NCBI RefSeq assembly: GCF_029168945.1
Contig: NC_083601.1
Coordinates: 18,194,160 to 18,258,159, forward strand
Direction: 5' to 3'
From: Cannabis sativa
Taxonomy: Eukaryota; Streptophyta; Magnoliopsida; Rosales; Cannabaceae
DNA length: 64,000 nt
Within the stretch, counting starts at the first letter, position 1, and every line of letters starts with the position of its first letter. A model generated the notes under the pieces. It had not been told where the DNA came from and ran no database searches. It worked only from the letters and a program-made list of their open reading frames with translations. Shown piece by piece: positions 50,440 to 62,417 of this stretch. Both the position numbers and the translations under genes were made by a program.

Positions 50440-52300
50440 TGTTGGGTTTTATGCCCTATATAAAACTCATTTCAATATAATCAGATTTACTTATTAATAA
50501 AGATCATAAATAACATTTAATGTTGCATGGTTCACATGATTTATTTCATGATTATATACATATAATATATGAATTCTATTTAAGTCCAGAACATATGAAT
50601 TTGTTAATGATTATAGTGTTGTCCACACAGTGGAATATAATCTTAATTATATGTTCGAAAGTTTATTCCCTGATTTGTCAGTTCATTGGATTTAGATTGA
50701 CATGATAATCAGCGATAGGTATTCTTACACCTTGGATAAGTGTTATGTCCTTTCCAAGGCATTGGCAAAGTTTACCAGCATCGGATGTATGGAGTATACA
50801 TCGGAAGGGACCGATATTGAACTTTGATTAGATATATTAAAATTTACCGTAATATCTATTCAATTCAATATCACCTGTTGATCCTAGATCAAATGATCTT
50901 AATCCTGATATGTTTAGGTTCGATCTCAAGAGTATTATACATGTTCTTTGATTTGTTAGTTAAGCCTACTTTTGGGTCAGGGTGATACGTACATTTTGGG
51001 AACATGATAGTATAATTGAGTGGGAGCGCTAACATAAATATGGAATCTATAACTTCTATAGGGATTTAGAAGTGAAACGATGATATCCTTCGAGCTTGGC
51101 TAAACAGAGATAAATGGTGGAGATCTCATTTCACTTTGCTGAAATATCATTTATACGGAGCTAAGTGTTAGGATAAAATACATTGAAGGTGTAACGGTAA
51201 CTTACTACCTATTCAATGTAGATCATCTATTAGAGGATCATTGATCACATTAGGATTATAACAATGGATAACTAATGACGTATTTATATCGTGGAACATA
51301 TAGAGCGTTCTATATACTGAGAGTGCAATTCTAAGTTCTATGCATGGATTCAACGAAGAATTAATAAGTTAGTGAATTTAAGATATAAATTCTTGATCTG
51401 CTTATTGGAAGCTCGGATATATAGACCCATGGTCCCCATACTAGTTGAGACCATACTGCTTGTAAGACTCAGTTAATTGATTTTAATTAATCAATTATAA
51501 TTCTAAAGTTAAACTATGTCTAATTTATGAATTTTCACTAAGCAAGGGCAAAATTGTAAAGAAAAGAGATTCTATGTTTATTTATTAATTAAGAGACTTT
51601 ATATGTCTAATTAATAAATATATTAAATGACAATACTATTTAATAATTAATTTTTAGTTATTAAATAATTAGAATTGGCATTTAAATGGTTGAATTTGAA
51701 AATTGGCATTTTTGAGAAAATGAGATGCAAGAATGATAAAACAGCAAAATTGCATAAGTGAGGCCCATTATCCAAAGCCCATGGCCGACCACACTTATAG
51801 GGTTTTATCATTTATTTTTTCATTATTTTAATGCCAAATAATTCTAACTTAAACCTAGGTGGTTACCTATAAATAGGTAGTGATGGCTTCAGGAAAAGAT
51901 GACACATCTCATTCCTTCACAGAAATTTTTCTAGCCGCCACTTCCCTCTTCTTTTCTTCTTTATTTTCGAAATCCTTGAGTGAATGAGTGAGTGCCCACA
52001 CACATCAAGTGGTATCTCAATCATAGTGTGTAAGATTGTGGAAAATCAACCAACAAGAAGGAGAATCAGCATCAAAGGAAGGAGAGAAAGAGATCCAGGT
52101 TCAGATCTTTGTGATACTCTGCTACAGAAAGGAATCAAGGGCTAGAGATCTGAACGGAAAGAGTCATTATACTCTGTTGCACCCAATGTAAGGTTTTCTT
52201 AAACCCTTATGTGTTTATTTCATTGATTTAGAATTCATATTAGGATGTTAATGAAACATACTTGTTAGTAAATCTAGATCCTTGTAAAATATATCCAACA
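50440..52300 (+). repeat. Element C 5' LTR
   Basis: 1861 bp from TGTTGGGTTTTATGCCC to ATATATCCAACA. TATAAATA lies at 51868-51875, followed by a TC-rich leader. The ATG-started ORF at 50520 (MLHGSHDLFHDY) recurs in most plus-strand F1 LTRs but ends early and looks like chance. Confidence 0.93.
51868..51875 (+). promoter_or_regulatory. F1 LTR TATA box
   Basis: TATAAATA in the context CCTATAAATAGG, conserved at the matching place in S3 (45921-45928), S2, element A and S4. It lies about 430 bases before the LTR end, giving the probable U3/R start of transcription. Confidence 0.6.
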
Positions 52301-52302
52301 AC

Positions 52303-52319
52303 TGGTATCAGAGCCATGG
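52303..52319 (+). other. Element C primer-binding site
   Basis: TGGTATCAGAGCCATGG two bases after the 5' LTR, canonical plant initiator-Met tRNA complement. Confidence 0.92.
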
Positions 52320-52574
52320 TAATGATTTACTTTCATAAAATATGAATTAAAACGATGATATGCATTGATTTGGATGGTTTCATGTGGTTTATGTGCTTAT
52401 TTGATGATAATTTAGAAATCGCAATATATGTTACTCAAATATTTTTTTATTTCGATCTGTAATTATTTTTTCTGAAAAGTAGACGAAAAATTAATAAATT
52501 TATTCTTTTACATAACCCAATTTGGATTTTTTTATGAATTAGTTATGATTTTTTGAAGTTGAACGAAAATATGA

Positions 52575-52740
52575 GGATTTGAATCCACACGCGCTCGCGC
52601 GGACGCTGGGACAGCTCCTTGTCTGAAGGGCAGCTCGCGCCCACGTCCCACGGTCAAATGAGGCTGCTTGCAGCCTCTTTGCTCGGCCAGACACCCCATT
52701 CCGCGCGCACAGGGGTATGCAATGCATACCCCTCTGCCTC
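52575..52740 (+). other. GC-rich hairpin leader of element C
   Basis: GC-rich island about 280 bases downstream of the 5' LTR. It holds two perfect hairpins: GAGGCTGC-TT-GCAGCCTC at 52660-52677, and GGGGTATGC (52712-52720) with GCATACCCC (52724-52732) around AAT. The matching island in element A is 8590-8760. A packaging or dimerisation role is inferred from position and folding. Confidence 0.5.
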
Positions 52741-52799
52741 AAACTTGTTTTCGTCATAACTTTTGATTCAAAAATCGTTTTTCATTGAAACAAAAGCCA

Positions 52800-55700
52800 A
52801 ATTTTGGTAGAATTTTGTGTAGAATCTAAATTTTCAATTAAAAATCTAATTTTCAGAATAAAATTAATTTTATTAATTCTTTAATTAATTAAAATTAGTT
52901 TCTGATATTAGTAGGCTTTGAATTTTGAAAATTTGATTTCTCACAAAGGAGCCTTATGGTTAATTTTAAAATTTTAGATTATTTTATTTATTTTAATTAT
53001 AAGATCAGATATTTTTTTTAAATTTGAATGATCTTACTTTGATATTAAAATATTATCTTTTAAAAATAATCTTGTACTAATTTCAAAAATTTGCTAACCA
53101 TATCATATCTTTTTCAAATTTGTTATTTTCAAAATATATTTTATTAATTAAAATTATAAGATTAGGAATATGTTAGGTTTAACATTTTATCTTATTAGAC
53201 ATTTTTTTTATTAAAATTATATTTTGGTAAAAATAACATGAAGATTTAAAAAAGTTGGTTAGTTTAGTTTGAATAGATATTTTAGGGTTTCAAACCATAA
53301 ATTTTTCAAACTTATTATTTTATTATTATTTTTTAAAATATTCTAACCATATAAAATATCTTATTTTTTAATTAGTTTATTTATGCAATATTTAAATTGA
53401 TTAAATTATAAGACTCAGAATATAATGAAATATCTAAATTTAAAATTTAAGATATTTTATTATATTATCTTATTAGAAATTTCAAATAAATTTAAATTTT
53501 GAATAAACTTGATATTTGAAAAATTGGTTAGATATTTTTTTTTAATTTTTTGTTAGAATTTAAGAAATTTAGGAGTTTGTTGAATTTTGAATTTTTTCAA
53601 ATATTCTCTAACAACCTAAATTTGAATTCTAGTTAAGATATTTATTTTAAAATTTAATTTTTTTTTAAATTTTAAAATTGAGATATTTTAGCTTACTTTC
53701 CAGATATTCCAGATCAGTTATTTGTTTGTATTGTTTGATTATATTATTATGTATTCAAAAAAATTTTTTACAAACCTTATTTATTTGATCTAAATTGTTA
53801 TGATTAACTTGTTGGCAGATCCAATGATCTGATTTTAATCATAGTCCAATTGTCAATAAATCTTATAAATAATTTGTAACAGGTAAATTTTGTAATTTCT
53901 TTCATCTGTGTAAACCTAGTAATATGATAGGATCCATCCAAATCTTTTGACCTGTGTGAGCCTATATGTTTGCTATTGGGCTTAGATGCATATAGGAAGC
54001 CCATTTAAGTTTTACTAAGTAAATGGACTAGGTTGTTAAAATAAATTTTGACATAAGTAAATTTATTTAGGCCCAATTAGATTTGGGCTTATTCAAGGAA
54101 TAACAATTGTTTATTTAAAGGTTAAATTCCTCTCTTTTGGGCCTTGTGTGAGAGTTGGAGGCCAATAGAAATGGGTACGACATACTGAACCCAGCTCCCC
54201 CTCACATGAACTACCCCAATTGTGAAGGCCCATTTGCCTTATTTAAATAATTGTATTACGTTAATGATATAAGTCTAACCTAATTAAAATTGAATTCGCA
54301 ACATAATTAACTTTTAAAATATATGAAATTTATTTTTTCATTTAATATTTTAAAGTTAATTTTAGAAAAACACTTAGTAAATGAAATTATTCTAGATAGT
54401 TATTTTTAGAACTAGTTATTTTTTCTAATATTTAATTAGGAAAATATCATAGATTGTGAAATTAATTGTTTAATAATTAATTTTGGTACAATCTAAGTTA
54501 AGTATATTTTCCTAGTATTAAATTAGAATTAATAATTAAGTCTTCTCTATACTTAATTATTTATTTCTTGAATTTAATACATTTAATTAAATTGAAATTT
54601 TAAATATTTAAGTTGATTTTCATCATGATATTTTAATATTATTATTTTCATGTTATTTAATTAAAATTGAAAATTATTTTAAGTTTGAAATCTTATTTCA
54701 TATAACTTAAATTTGAATAATTTTCAAAATATATTTTATTTTATTTTATTAATCTTTTTTTTTCCACAATTTCAAAATTGCATTTCTTAAATGTAGAAAT
54801 TTCGAATTTTATTTGAAAAATAGATTAAAGTTGTAAATTATTTATTTTAATTTTGAACCAACTTAAATCAATGATTTTTTCATTTCATAAAATTAATTAA
54901 AATAAATGAAGTAAAATATATTTAATTAGAAAATGAATTAATTAGTCAATGAAAATCTAGATAGATATTATCTGTTTTGCTTGAAGTATTTTTCTAGTGT
55001 ATTTAATTAAATAGAAAATTAATATTTAAGTTGATTTTCATCATGATACTTAAATATTTTAAATTTTTCATATATATATTTAATTAAATAAGAAAATTAT
55101 ATTTTTTTGTTGTAAATTAATTTTATTAATTAATTTTGGGCCAACATTAAATTAGAATAATTTTTCCAGAATTTATTTTTATTTTATTTTAAAGCATTTT
55201 TTCGAAAATAGTATTTTGAAATACTTCAATTTTTCGAAATGCAATGTATATCTATAGAAAATTAAATTTGAGTTGTAAATTAATTTAAATTAATTTTGTA
55301 ACAACTTAAATTGAATATTTTTCTAAATATTTATTGGAAATTATTACTGAGATGAAAATAATTCATGTTATTTTCATATCCATCTAAGTAAAATTTATAA
55401 ATATTAAATTAAAATTTATATTTAGAATTTTTCATTCTAAATTGGAAATTTTAATTAAATAAATATATATATTTAAAATAAATTGATTAAAATAAATATT
55501 AGAAGAAAATACACTTTAAATAATGAGCTTTATTATTAGGACATTCGATCTCCATTGTTAGTTTTACATAGCTTTTGTTTTAGTGAGTAATCCTCCCTAA
55601 TGGAGGAACGTTCATTAGCAAGTTAGCACCGTTTAATCTCGAAAGATAAGTAGCTTTGTAAGTGTTTTATATGGTATGGATCACCCTAATGGTGGCAACT

Positions 55701-57000
55701 GTATTTGACTTACAAAATATGAAAAAATGGTGGAAGCTCATAAGATAGAATAGCCTTGACTCTCGCCTAAACGGGACAACGCTGGATTCCAATCTTGATC
55801 GAATAAAAGGTTGCTAGAATGTTTAACATTTTAGATGAGCTGACAACTCTATTCAATGGATGGTAGCTTTGACTCTTGCCTAAACGGGACACTGATATCA
55901 GTTTGTTGAAGACCTTGAAAATTATTTAGGATTGTATGTTTTAGTATTTTCACTTGTCATTCCTACTTGCTATATGTTTAATAATTTCTGAATTGTGTAT
56001 GAATTTATATTGAACCATGTTATTTTTTGTTATTAAATTGTAGTTTAATTTCGAATCTTTATTGTTGGTCTAACTTGGTTTGTTTATCTAATGAGATAAA
56101 TCCATAATGGATTTTCACCATTAGACATACATAATAGTGTTAGATCTCGAAAGATAAATATTGTATATGCAACATCTAGCTGTTCATCAATTGATGATAC
56201 CTTAGACTAGTATTTTTACAATATGAAACAAGAAGATTGTGTAAATAAGATTACTTTGACTCTCGCTAATCGAAGCATCGTTGGATTCTTATTTATAACC
56301 GAAATTATCCTAATTCCTCTTAGCTTATTCATTTCGAATTAGCTTAATAACATATTATTGGATGAATGGTCTATATATCATTTCATGTCATTCTATTTTT
56401 TTCTCTTCAAGAATTAAATGACGCATATGATTATAATCCCGAATTCTATTCCAAAATGATATAAATCCTCAATCTTAGAAATCTTCTACTTGTATGGGCA
56501 AATCAAACTTAGAGTTAAATTAGTAGTGCTGGTCCAAGAAAGAATTACTCATTATATTTGGTATAAATTTAAGTCTTTGACTTTAATTTTAGATTCCAAA
56601 CAGAAATTTTCTTATATTTCTAATTCCAGTTTACAATACAGTTTCACTTTCAAAAGTGTTTAATAAGCATTTTCTATCAATGGATTCAAACTGTATGGAA
56701 TATGAGTTTAATATTCTGTGACCAGGATCTACTTGCACTATTCTAAGAACTCTTTGATGTAACTAAACCTAAATCATCAAAAAGACACAACCACATTTTT
56801 TTTAATCTATGGCATTTGTATCTTGTTCATATTGGTTTTGACAAGATCAATCTCTGCAAAGAGTAATATGCCTATATCCACTGAAAGTAAGTTCATCTCA
56901 TTCGCAGATGGATGTACATTCAAAGGTGGATATGAGTTTTTCGTTGCATTCTTAAAACGATCACTCTAGATTATACCTTATGCAAAGAAATTTGAAATGT
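52800..57000 (+). other. Non-coding interior of element C
   Basis: AT-rich and collinear with element A. It includes the TTGACTCTCGCCTAAACGGG repeats at about 55757, 55871 (CTCTTGCC) and a partial at 56256. No ORF of note. The gag of this copia family should lie here, but I cannot recognise it, so it is either eroded or replaced. Confidence 0.5.
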
Positions 57001-57039
57001 TTTAAAATTTTCATTAATTTCTAGCAATGGTGATAAAAC

Positions 57040-58430
57040 ATTAAGGTAAGTGGTTAAAGATCTTGCGAACTGATAGGGGTGGAGAAATAGTTAGTAGATA
57101 TGCAGTTCAAAGATCATTAAATTGACTTTTGAATTATATCCAAACTCACCTCCCCAGAAATTTCGCTTTGCATATTGATGATTAGTTACTAGTCGTTGCC
57201 TAAATCCTTCTATGGTAATACAATTTCAGAATGATGCAATGGTTGTATACTTAAAGTAAATCATTACTAGATTCATGGATGACCTAATCAAAATCTTAAG
57301 AAAAGCTAGAACTGTTAACCATGGTTTGCATGTTTGTTAGCTATTCTAAGTGATTAGGGGTGGACCATCCCATAGTCAATAGATAAGAAAGTGTTTGTTT
57401 AAACAAATACTACTTTTCTAAGAAAATGACTAAGTCTGAAAAACAAAGTAGCAAATAAAGGAGATATTTTTTTCTTGATTCCATAAATGTTCTATCATCT
57501 TATTCGATACAAGATGATCCCACTGCCTCTGTTGTCTTGTCACAACCAAAGAAGTCAATACCATTTAGTTTTCTTAGACATAATTCACGGTACCTTGTCG
57601 TAGTGGGAGAATTTCTAGGAACTCACCTTCTTATGACTTGGAAGACACTAGTGATTAAAATCCATTGTGAGTTTAAACAAGTAATGGATTGTCAAGATAA
57701 AAAAACTAAGAAGAAAAGCCAATAGAACTATGGTTTGATCCATTCACATGGAGTAACCTAAAGTTTTCTATTACAAGGACATAAAAGGAAATTTTCGTTA
57801 ATAAGTCTATTCAATGGACTTAACAAAACTTTCTGTTCTTAGTATTATAGGTTTGAGTTTATCTAAACCAATGGCTTGTGGTATACCTGGTAATTACTTA
57901 CTCTAGTGCAAGCAACTTACTTTAGTAAGATGCTGAAGCATTTTCTTTCTAATGGCAATCTATAGAAGCTTCTCGACTTCTGGGCATAGATTTTATTTAT
58001 CTAAGAAAAAATCTCAACTATTCCAGAAAAGATAAAGTCATGAAAGAATTTCTTAAATCAACAGTGAGAGGTCTCAGATATGCTTTAGTATGCCTTAGAC
58101 CAGACACCTGCTGTTGAGTGGGAGTAATGAGTAGGTATCAGATTAATCCAGGAGAAGAACATTGGAAGACAATCAAGTAAATCTTAAGATTAAGAAGAGG
58201 AACTATATGTTAGTCAATAAGGGTGTGTTTAAAACTCTTAGACTACACCACATCAGATTTCGAGACTTGCCTTTGTGCTAGAAAGTCTGCTGATAAGATG
58301 GTGATTACTCTGGGGGTGGAGTAGTGATTTTGGAGAAGTGTAAAAACCTATCTGAAATCTCTAGGTCTACCAGAGAGGGACTGAATGTTAAAGTTGCAGG
58401 AAAGGTACTTATTCAGTCCAAGGAAAGTTC
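57040..58430 (+). pseudogene. Degenerate copia pol of element C
   Basis: Integrase motif KILRTDRGGEIVSRYA at 57058-57105, then LPKSFYGNTISE at about 57200. The RT/RNase H junction YALVCLRPDTCC*VGVMSRY starts at 58079, followed by QINPGEEHWKTIK and a TAA, then the RNase H stretch DFETCLCARKSADK near 58260. The TGA in CC*VG and the TAA after TIK are in the same places in element A. No frame is functional. Confidence 0.78.
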
Positions 58431-58718
58431 TATACAATTGTGGCACCGTTCCAACCTGTCTTAACTACTAGTGTTATTTCCTGAATAACCAAAAGTAGTT
58501 GCCAAAGGTATAGAATCCAGTATCCCAAAAGAGTAGACATATAGAGAGGAATTTCACATTATCAATAATTTTGTGATTAAGGAAGAGTAATGGTGAAGGA
58601 GAGGTTGTGGTTAATTCAACCTGTCAGATCCTATTACGAGGAGTATACTACTACTACACTTGATTTGTATATCAAGGTGTTGAGATTATTTGAAATGCAC
58701 TTTTTATTTTATATTAGT

Positions 58719-58731
58719 GCAAGTGGGAGTT
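58719..58731 (+). other. Element C polypurine tract
   Basis: GCAAGTGGGAGTT immediately before the 3' LTR, identical to that of element A. Confidence 0.8.
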
Positions 58732-60577
58732 TGTTGGGTTTTATGCCCTAAATAAAACTCATTTCAATATAATCAGATTTACTTATTAATAAAGATCAGA
58801 AATAACATTTAATGTTGCATGGTTCACATGATTTATTTCATGATTATATACATATAATGTATGAATTCTATTTAAGTCCAGAACATATGAATTTGTTAAT
58901 GATTATAGTGTTGTCAACACAGTGGAATATAATCTTAATTATATGTTCGAAAGTTTATTCCTTGATTTGTCAGTTCATTGGATTTAGATTGACATGATAA
59001 TCAGCGATAGGTATTCTTACACCTTGGATAAGTGTTATGTCCTTTCCAGGGCATTGGCAAAGTTTACCAGCATCGGATGTATGGAGTATACATTAAAAGG
59101 GACCGATATTGAACTTTTATTAGATATATTAAAATTTACCGTAATATCTATTCAATTCAATATCACAAGTTGATCCTAGATCAAATGATCTTAATCCTGA
59201 TATGTTTAGGTTCGATCTCAAGAGTATTATACATGTTCTTTGATTTGTTAGTTAAGCCTACTTTTGGGTCAGGGTGATACGTACATTTTGGGAACATGAT
59301 AGTATAATTGAGTGGGAGCGCTAATATAAATATGGAATCTATAACTTCTATAGGGATTTAGAAGTGAAACGATGATATCCTTCGAGCTTGGCTAAACAGA
59401 GATAAATGGTCGAGATCTCATTTCACTTCGCTGAAATATCATTTATACGGAGCTAAGTGTTTTAAGGATAAAATACATTGAAGGTGTAATGGTAACTTAG
59501 TGCCTATTCAATGTAGATCATCTATTAGAGGATCATTGATCACATTAGGATTATAACAATGGATAACTAATGACGTATCTATATCGTGGAACATATAGAG
59601 CGTTCTATATACTGAGAGTGCAATTCTAAGTTCTATGCGTGGATTCAACGAAGAATTAATAAGTTAGTGAATTTAAGATATAAATTCTTGATCTGCTTAT
59701 TGGAAGCTCGGATATATAGACCCATGGTCCCCATACTAGTTGAGACCATACTTCTTGTAAGACTCAGTTAATTGATTTTAATTAATCAATTATAATTCTA
59801 AAATTAGACTATGTCTAGTTTATGAATTTTCACTAAGCAAGCGCGAAATTGTAAAGAAAAGAGATTCTAGGTTTATTTATTAATTAAGAGACTTTATATG
59901 TCTAATTAATAAATATATTAAATGACAATACTATTTAATAATTAATTTTTAGTTATTAAATAATTAGAATTGGCATTTAAATGGTTGAATTTGAAAATTG
60001 GCATTTTTGAGAAAATGAGATGCAAGAATGATAAAACAGCAAAATTGCATAAGTGAGGCCCATTATCCAAAGCCCATGGCCGGCCACACTTATAGGGTTT
60101 TATCATTTATTTTTTCGTTATTTTAATGCCAAATAATGGTTACCTATAAATAGGTAATGATGGCTTCAGGAAAAAATGACACATCTCATTCCTTCACAGA
60201 AATTTTTCTAGCCGCAACTTCCCTCTTCTTTTCTTCTTTATTTTTGAAATCCTTGAGTGAATGAGTGAGTGCCCACACACATCAAGTGGTATCTCAATCA
60301 TAGTGTATAAGACTGTGGAAAATCAACCAACAAGAAGGAGAATCAGCATCAAAGGAAGGAGAGAAAGAGATCCAGGTTCAGATCTTGGTGATGCTCTGCT
60401 ACAGAAAGGAATCAAGGGCTAGAGATCTGAACGGAAGGAGTCATTATATTCCGCTGCACCCAATGTAAGGTTTTCTTAAACTCTTATGTGTTTATTTCAT
60501 TGTTTTAGAATTCATATTAGGATGTTAATGAAACATACTTGTTAGTAAATCTAGATCCTGGTAAAATATATTCAACA
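58732..60577 (+). repeat. Element C 3' LTR
   Basis: 1846 bp, TGTTGGGTTTTATGCCC to ATATTCAACA. It lacks about 16 bases near 60138 (TCTAACTTAAACC in the 5' LTR). Confidence 0.93.
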
Positions 60578-60866
60578 TGGAGGTCGTGGACGATTTCCAT
60601 TGGGGAATCCTTCGAGCTGACGAGCACGGACAGTAGATAACACCTGTGAGCGCCAGTAAAATAAATTGTTACGGTCAAGACGAATGAGAGGAACAATATC
60701 ATTGGAAATGATTTGCACGACCGGGAGTTGATTCGTATGTGTGGCAGCGGAGGAAGAGGAGCCTTCAGGCGTAAGACCAGCATTTGAGGAAGACGCCATT
60801 GGAGACTGCTTCAAGAACAAGATTCAACAGAGAAAGGAAAAAGAACCAGTAGCAGTGATACCAAGT
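60578..60866 (-). pseudogene. Reverse copia element: gag N-terminus and PBS
   Basis: Gag starts at 60799 (MASSSNAGL; an upstream ATG at 60820 is also in frame) and reads LIRLDRNNLFYWRSQVLSTV before it is cut by element C within the TGGAG duplication at 60578-60582. Reading resumes at 50439. The PBS, TTGGTATCACTGC on the minus strand (about 60853-60865), matches initiator-Met only over its first nine bases. Confidence 0.87.
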
Positions 60867-61057
60867 TGAGAATGATGAAAAAGAGTTGTGTTGAATTACA
60901 CAGTCTCTCAGATCTTATATATATTTATGATGAGTAAAATACAAGAACAGAATTCTGTTAAGAGAAGCAGAAAAAGAGTTGTAACAAACTCTGTATACAT
61001 AACTGTGTAACTAATTAATAACAGAAATAACTAAACTACTAACTACCTTCTCCAACA
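60867..61057 (-). repeat. Reverse copia 5' LTR (191 bp)
   Basis: On the minus strand it runs TGTTGGAGAAGGTAG to CATTCTCA, with TATATATAAGATC as a likely TATA region near 60915. It abuts F-box codons at 61058. The partner LTR was lost with the truncation at 47086. Confidence 0.85.
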
Positions 61058-61688
61058 GATTCCACTTACCAGTAGAGGAAGAGAATATGTCAATAACCTC
61101 AAAATCATCATCACCACCACCTATGATAATAACAACTTTGTAAAAACTAGATTCAGTAGGATCGAAAGCTAGAGCCGCACACAAAATATTATCTTTTGCG
61201 TAATGATGATGAGGTGGTTTAGGTATGTGGGCGCGCTGTCTAGTGTAGGGGTTGGAAACGTAGTAAGTATCGTATTTGAAGTGAAATAGGAGAAGCAAAT
61301 CGTTGCAACAGTCGATGAAGACAGAGTTATTTGAGTCGAAGCGGTTATCCCCGTGGTCCCAAGTCATGGGAATGAAAATTGTTTTGTTGTATTCATTATA
61401 ATTGGAAAGCATGTGAGTCTTCAAAAACTGCCTTTCCGAAACAGTGCAAGTAGTAGGTGATAGGCGTGAGACTATGTAGTTTACGAAAGGGGGAGCTCGC
61501 ATGATGCGGAAATAGATCCTGCCAATAGGGGTTTGCGACCATATTATTCGAATATGAATATCAGAGATAACGTTGTGCCACAATGTGGACACACACTTGT
61601 ATCGTATCAGTTCTTTCTTGTTCTTGTCCTCTATTAATCTTCTCAGAATCTCCAACATATTGTCGTAACCCAATTTCTCCATCTCCAA
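61058..61688 (-). pseudogene. F-box protein gene, interrupted by a copia insertion
   Basis: ATG at 61686-61688. About 210 host codons, then the frame runs into the copia LTR and stops at 61011 after 11 foreign codons. Residues 5-45 form an F-box (LGYDNMLEILRRLIED, then RYKCVSTLWHNVISD), which would bind SKP1 in an SCF ubiquitin ligase. Residues about 120-200 resemble an F-box-associated domain (YYVSNPYTRQRAHIPKPP, ALAFDPTESSFYKVV). Plant F-box proteins of this type are usually 350-400 residues, so the C-terminal half is missing. A TATATATAAAG box lies on the minus strand near 61790. The first part is intact, so a truncated product is possible. Confidence 0.85.
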
Positions 61689-62146
61689 ATCTATTACAGA
61701 TCAATGGATCGTTGATGTTTTTCTGTTTTTCTTTTTTCTTTATCTCAGCACACAGTTACCTCTGCATATCAAACCCTACCTAGACAATCTCTTTATATAT
61801 ATCTATTCTATATAAAATGTGGCTATATAACCGAATTCTTGGTTTATAAGAAATTATTGGGTAACTTTTTTTTATAACAATTTATTAAAATAATAATGTT
61901 TTAATTCTTAGTTTAACTATTTTTGTGCCTAAATAACAGCAAGTTTAACGATTCTCGGTTAACTTTCATCTACCATCCACCATCTATATTATTAATTAAA
62001 ATCGTGTTAGGATAATATTGCTTCATAATACTATTAACGATAAAAAAGAATAGTTTTGAAAAATTGTATGGTGCATCCATATTCTTGGTCAAACATATTA
62101 TATTAATTTCCTTCAAAACATATCAATCTAAAGTGGTGTAGTAACC
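61689..62146. other. Intergenic region with divergent promoters
   Basis: Non-repetitive AT-rich sequence between the F-box start (minus strand) and the small ORF at 62147 (plus strand). The TATA-like run TATATATATC at 61793-61803 is likely the F-box promoter. No other feature is seen. Confidence 0.4.
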
Positions 62147-62305
62147 ATGGGTTCTGATGAAGATAAGAATAACGATAATCACCACAGACGCGGATTATAC
62201 GTCAGCCACAAGGCCACCCTCATCTCTATCTCGTCCTTATTTGCCTTCACACTCCTCGTCATCCTCTTTTGCTTTCTACAAAAACATACATTAATATCTT
62301 TATAA
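62147..62305 (+). CDS. Short single-pass membrane protein ORF, possibly truncated
   Basis: 52 codons with a good start context (AACCATGG). Residues 1-22 are hydrophilic (MGSDEDKNNDNHHRRG), 24-44 form one hydrophobic segment (TLISISSLFAFTLLVILFCF), then QKHTLISL and stop. The layout, an acidic/His-rich cytosolic start and one transmembrane helix, is like the N-terminus of RING-H2 (ATL-type) ligases, but no RING is present before the F1 LTR at 62418. It may be a first exon cut from its gene by that insertion, or a small gene. Not recognised with confidence. Confidence 0.4.
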   Translation: MGSDEDKNNDNHHRRGLYVSHKATLISISSLFAFTLLVILFCFLQKHTLISL

Positions 62306-62417
62306 TTGGGTAACTGTGTCATTAACATCTTATCTTGAGTTAGTTTTTGTGTTTCAATGGAGTTAGTACTTAGTATTATGTATATCTAATTGTAAGCTCT
62401 AGATGTGGCATTTTATG

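Larger units (their letters stand above)
50440..60577 (+). mobile_element. F1 copia-type LTR retrotransposon, element C
   Basis: 10.14-kb element with 5' LTR 50440-52300, PBS 52303-52319, interior, PPT 58719-58731 and 3' LTR 58732-60577, flanked by TGGAG (50435-50439 and 60578-60582). It is inserted in gag of the reverse copia element. Reading by eye, the two LTRs differ at about six of the first 330 bases, so it is younger than G1. Interior coding is a decayed copia pol. Structure is otherwise complete and could be copied with proteins supplied from elsewhere. Confidence 0.93.

Noticed and set aside
50520..50705. Recurrent MLHGSHDLFHDY ORF in F1 LTRs (also 44566, 58812, 62498)
   Set aside because: It lies at the LTR 5' end upstream of the TATA box, varies in length among copies and has no recognisable domain; best seen as chance.
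57537..57725. 62-codon ORF in element C as a gene
   Set aside because: It sits in the decayed pol region, is not open in element A, and has no own start signals.
61583..61783. Plus-strand ORF opposite the F-box start
   Set aside because: Antisense shadow of the F-box coding sequence and its promoter.
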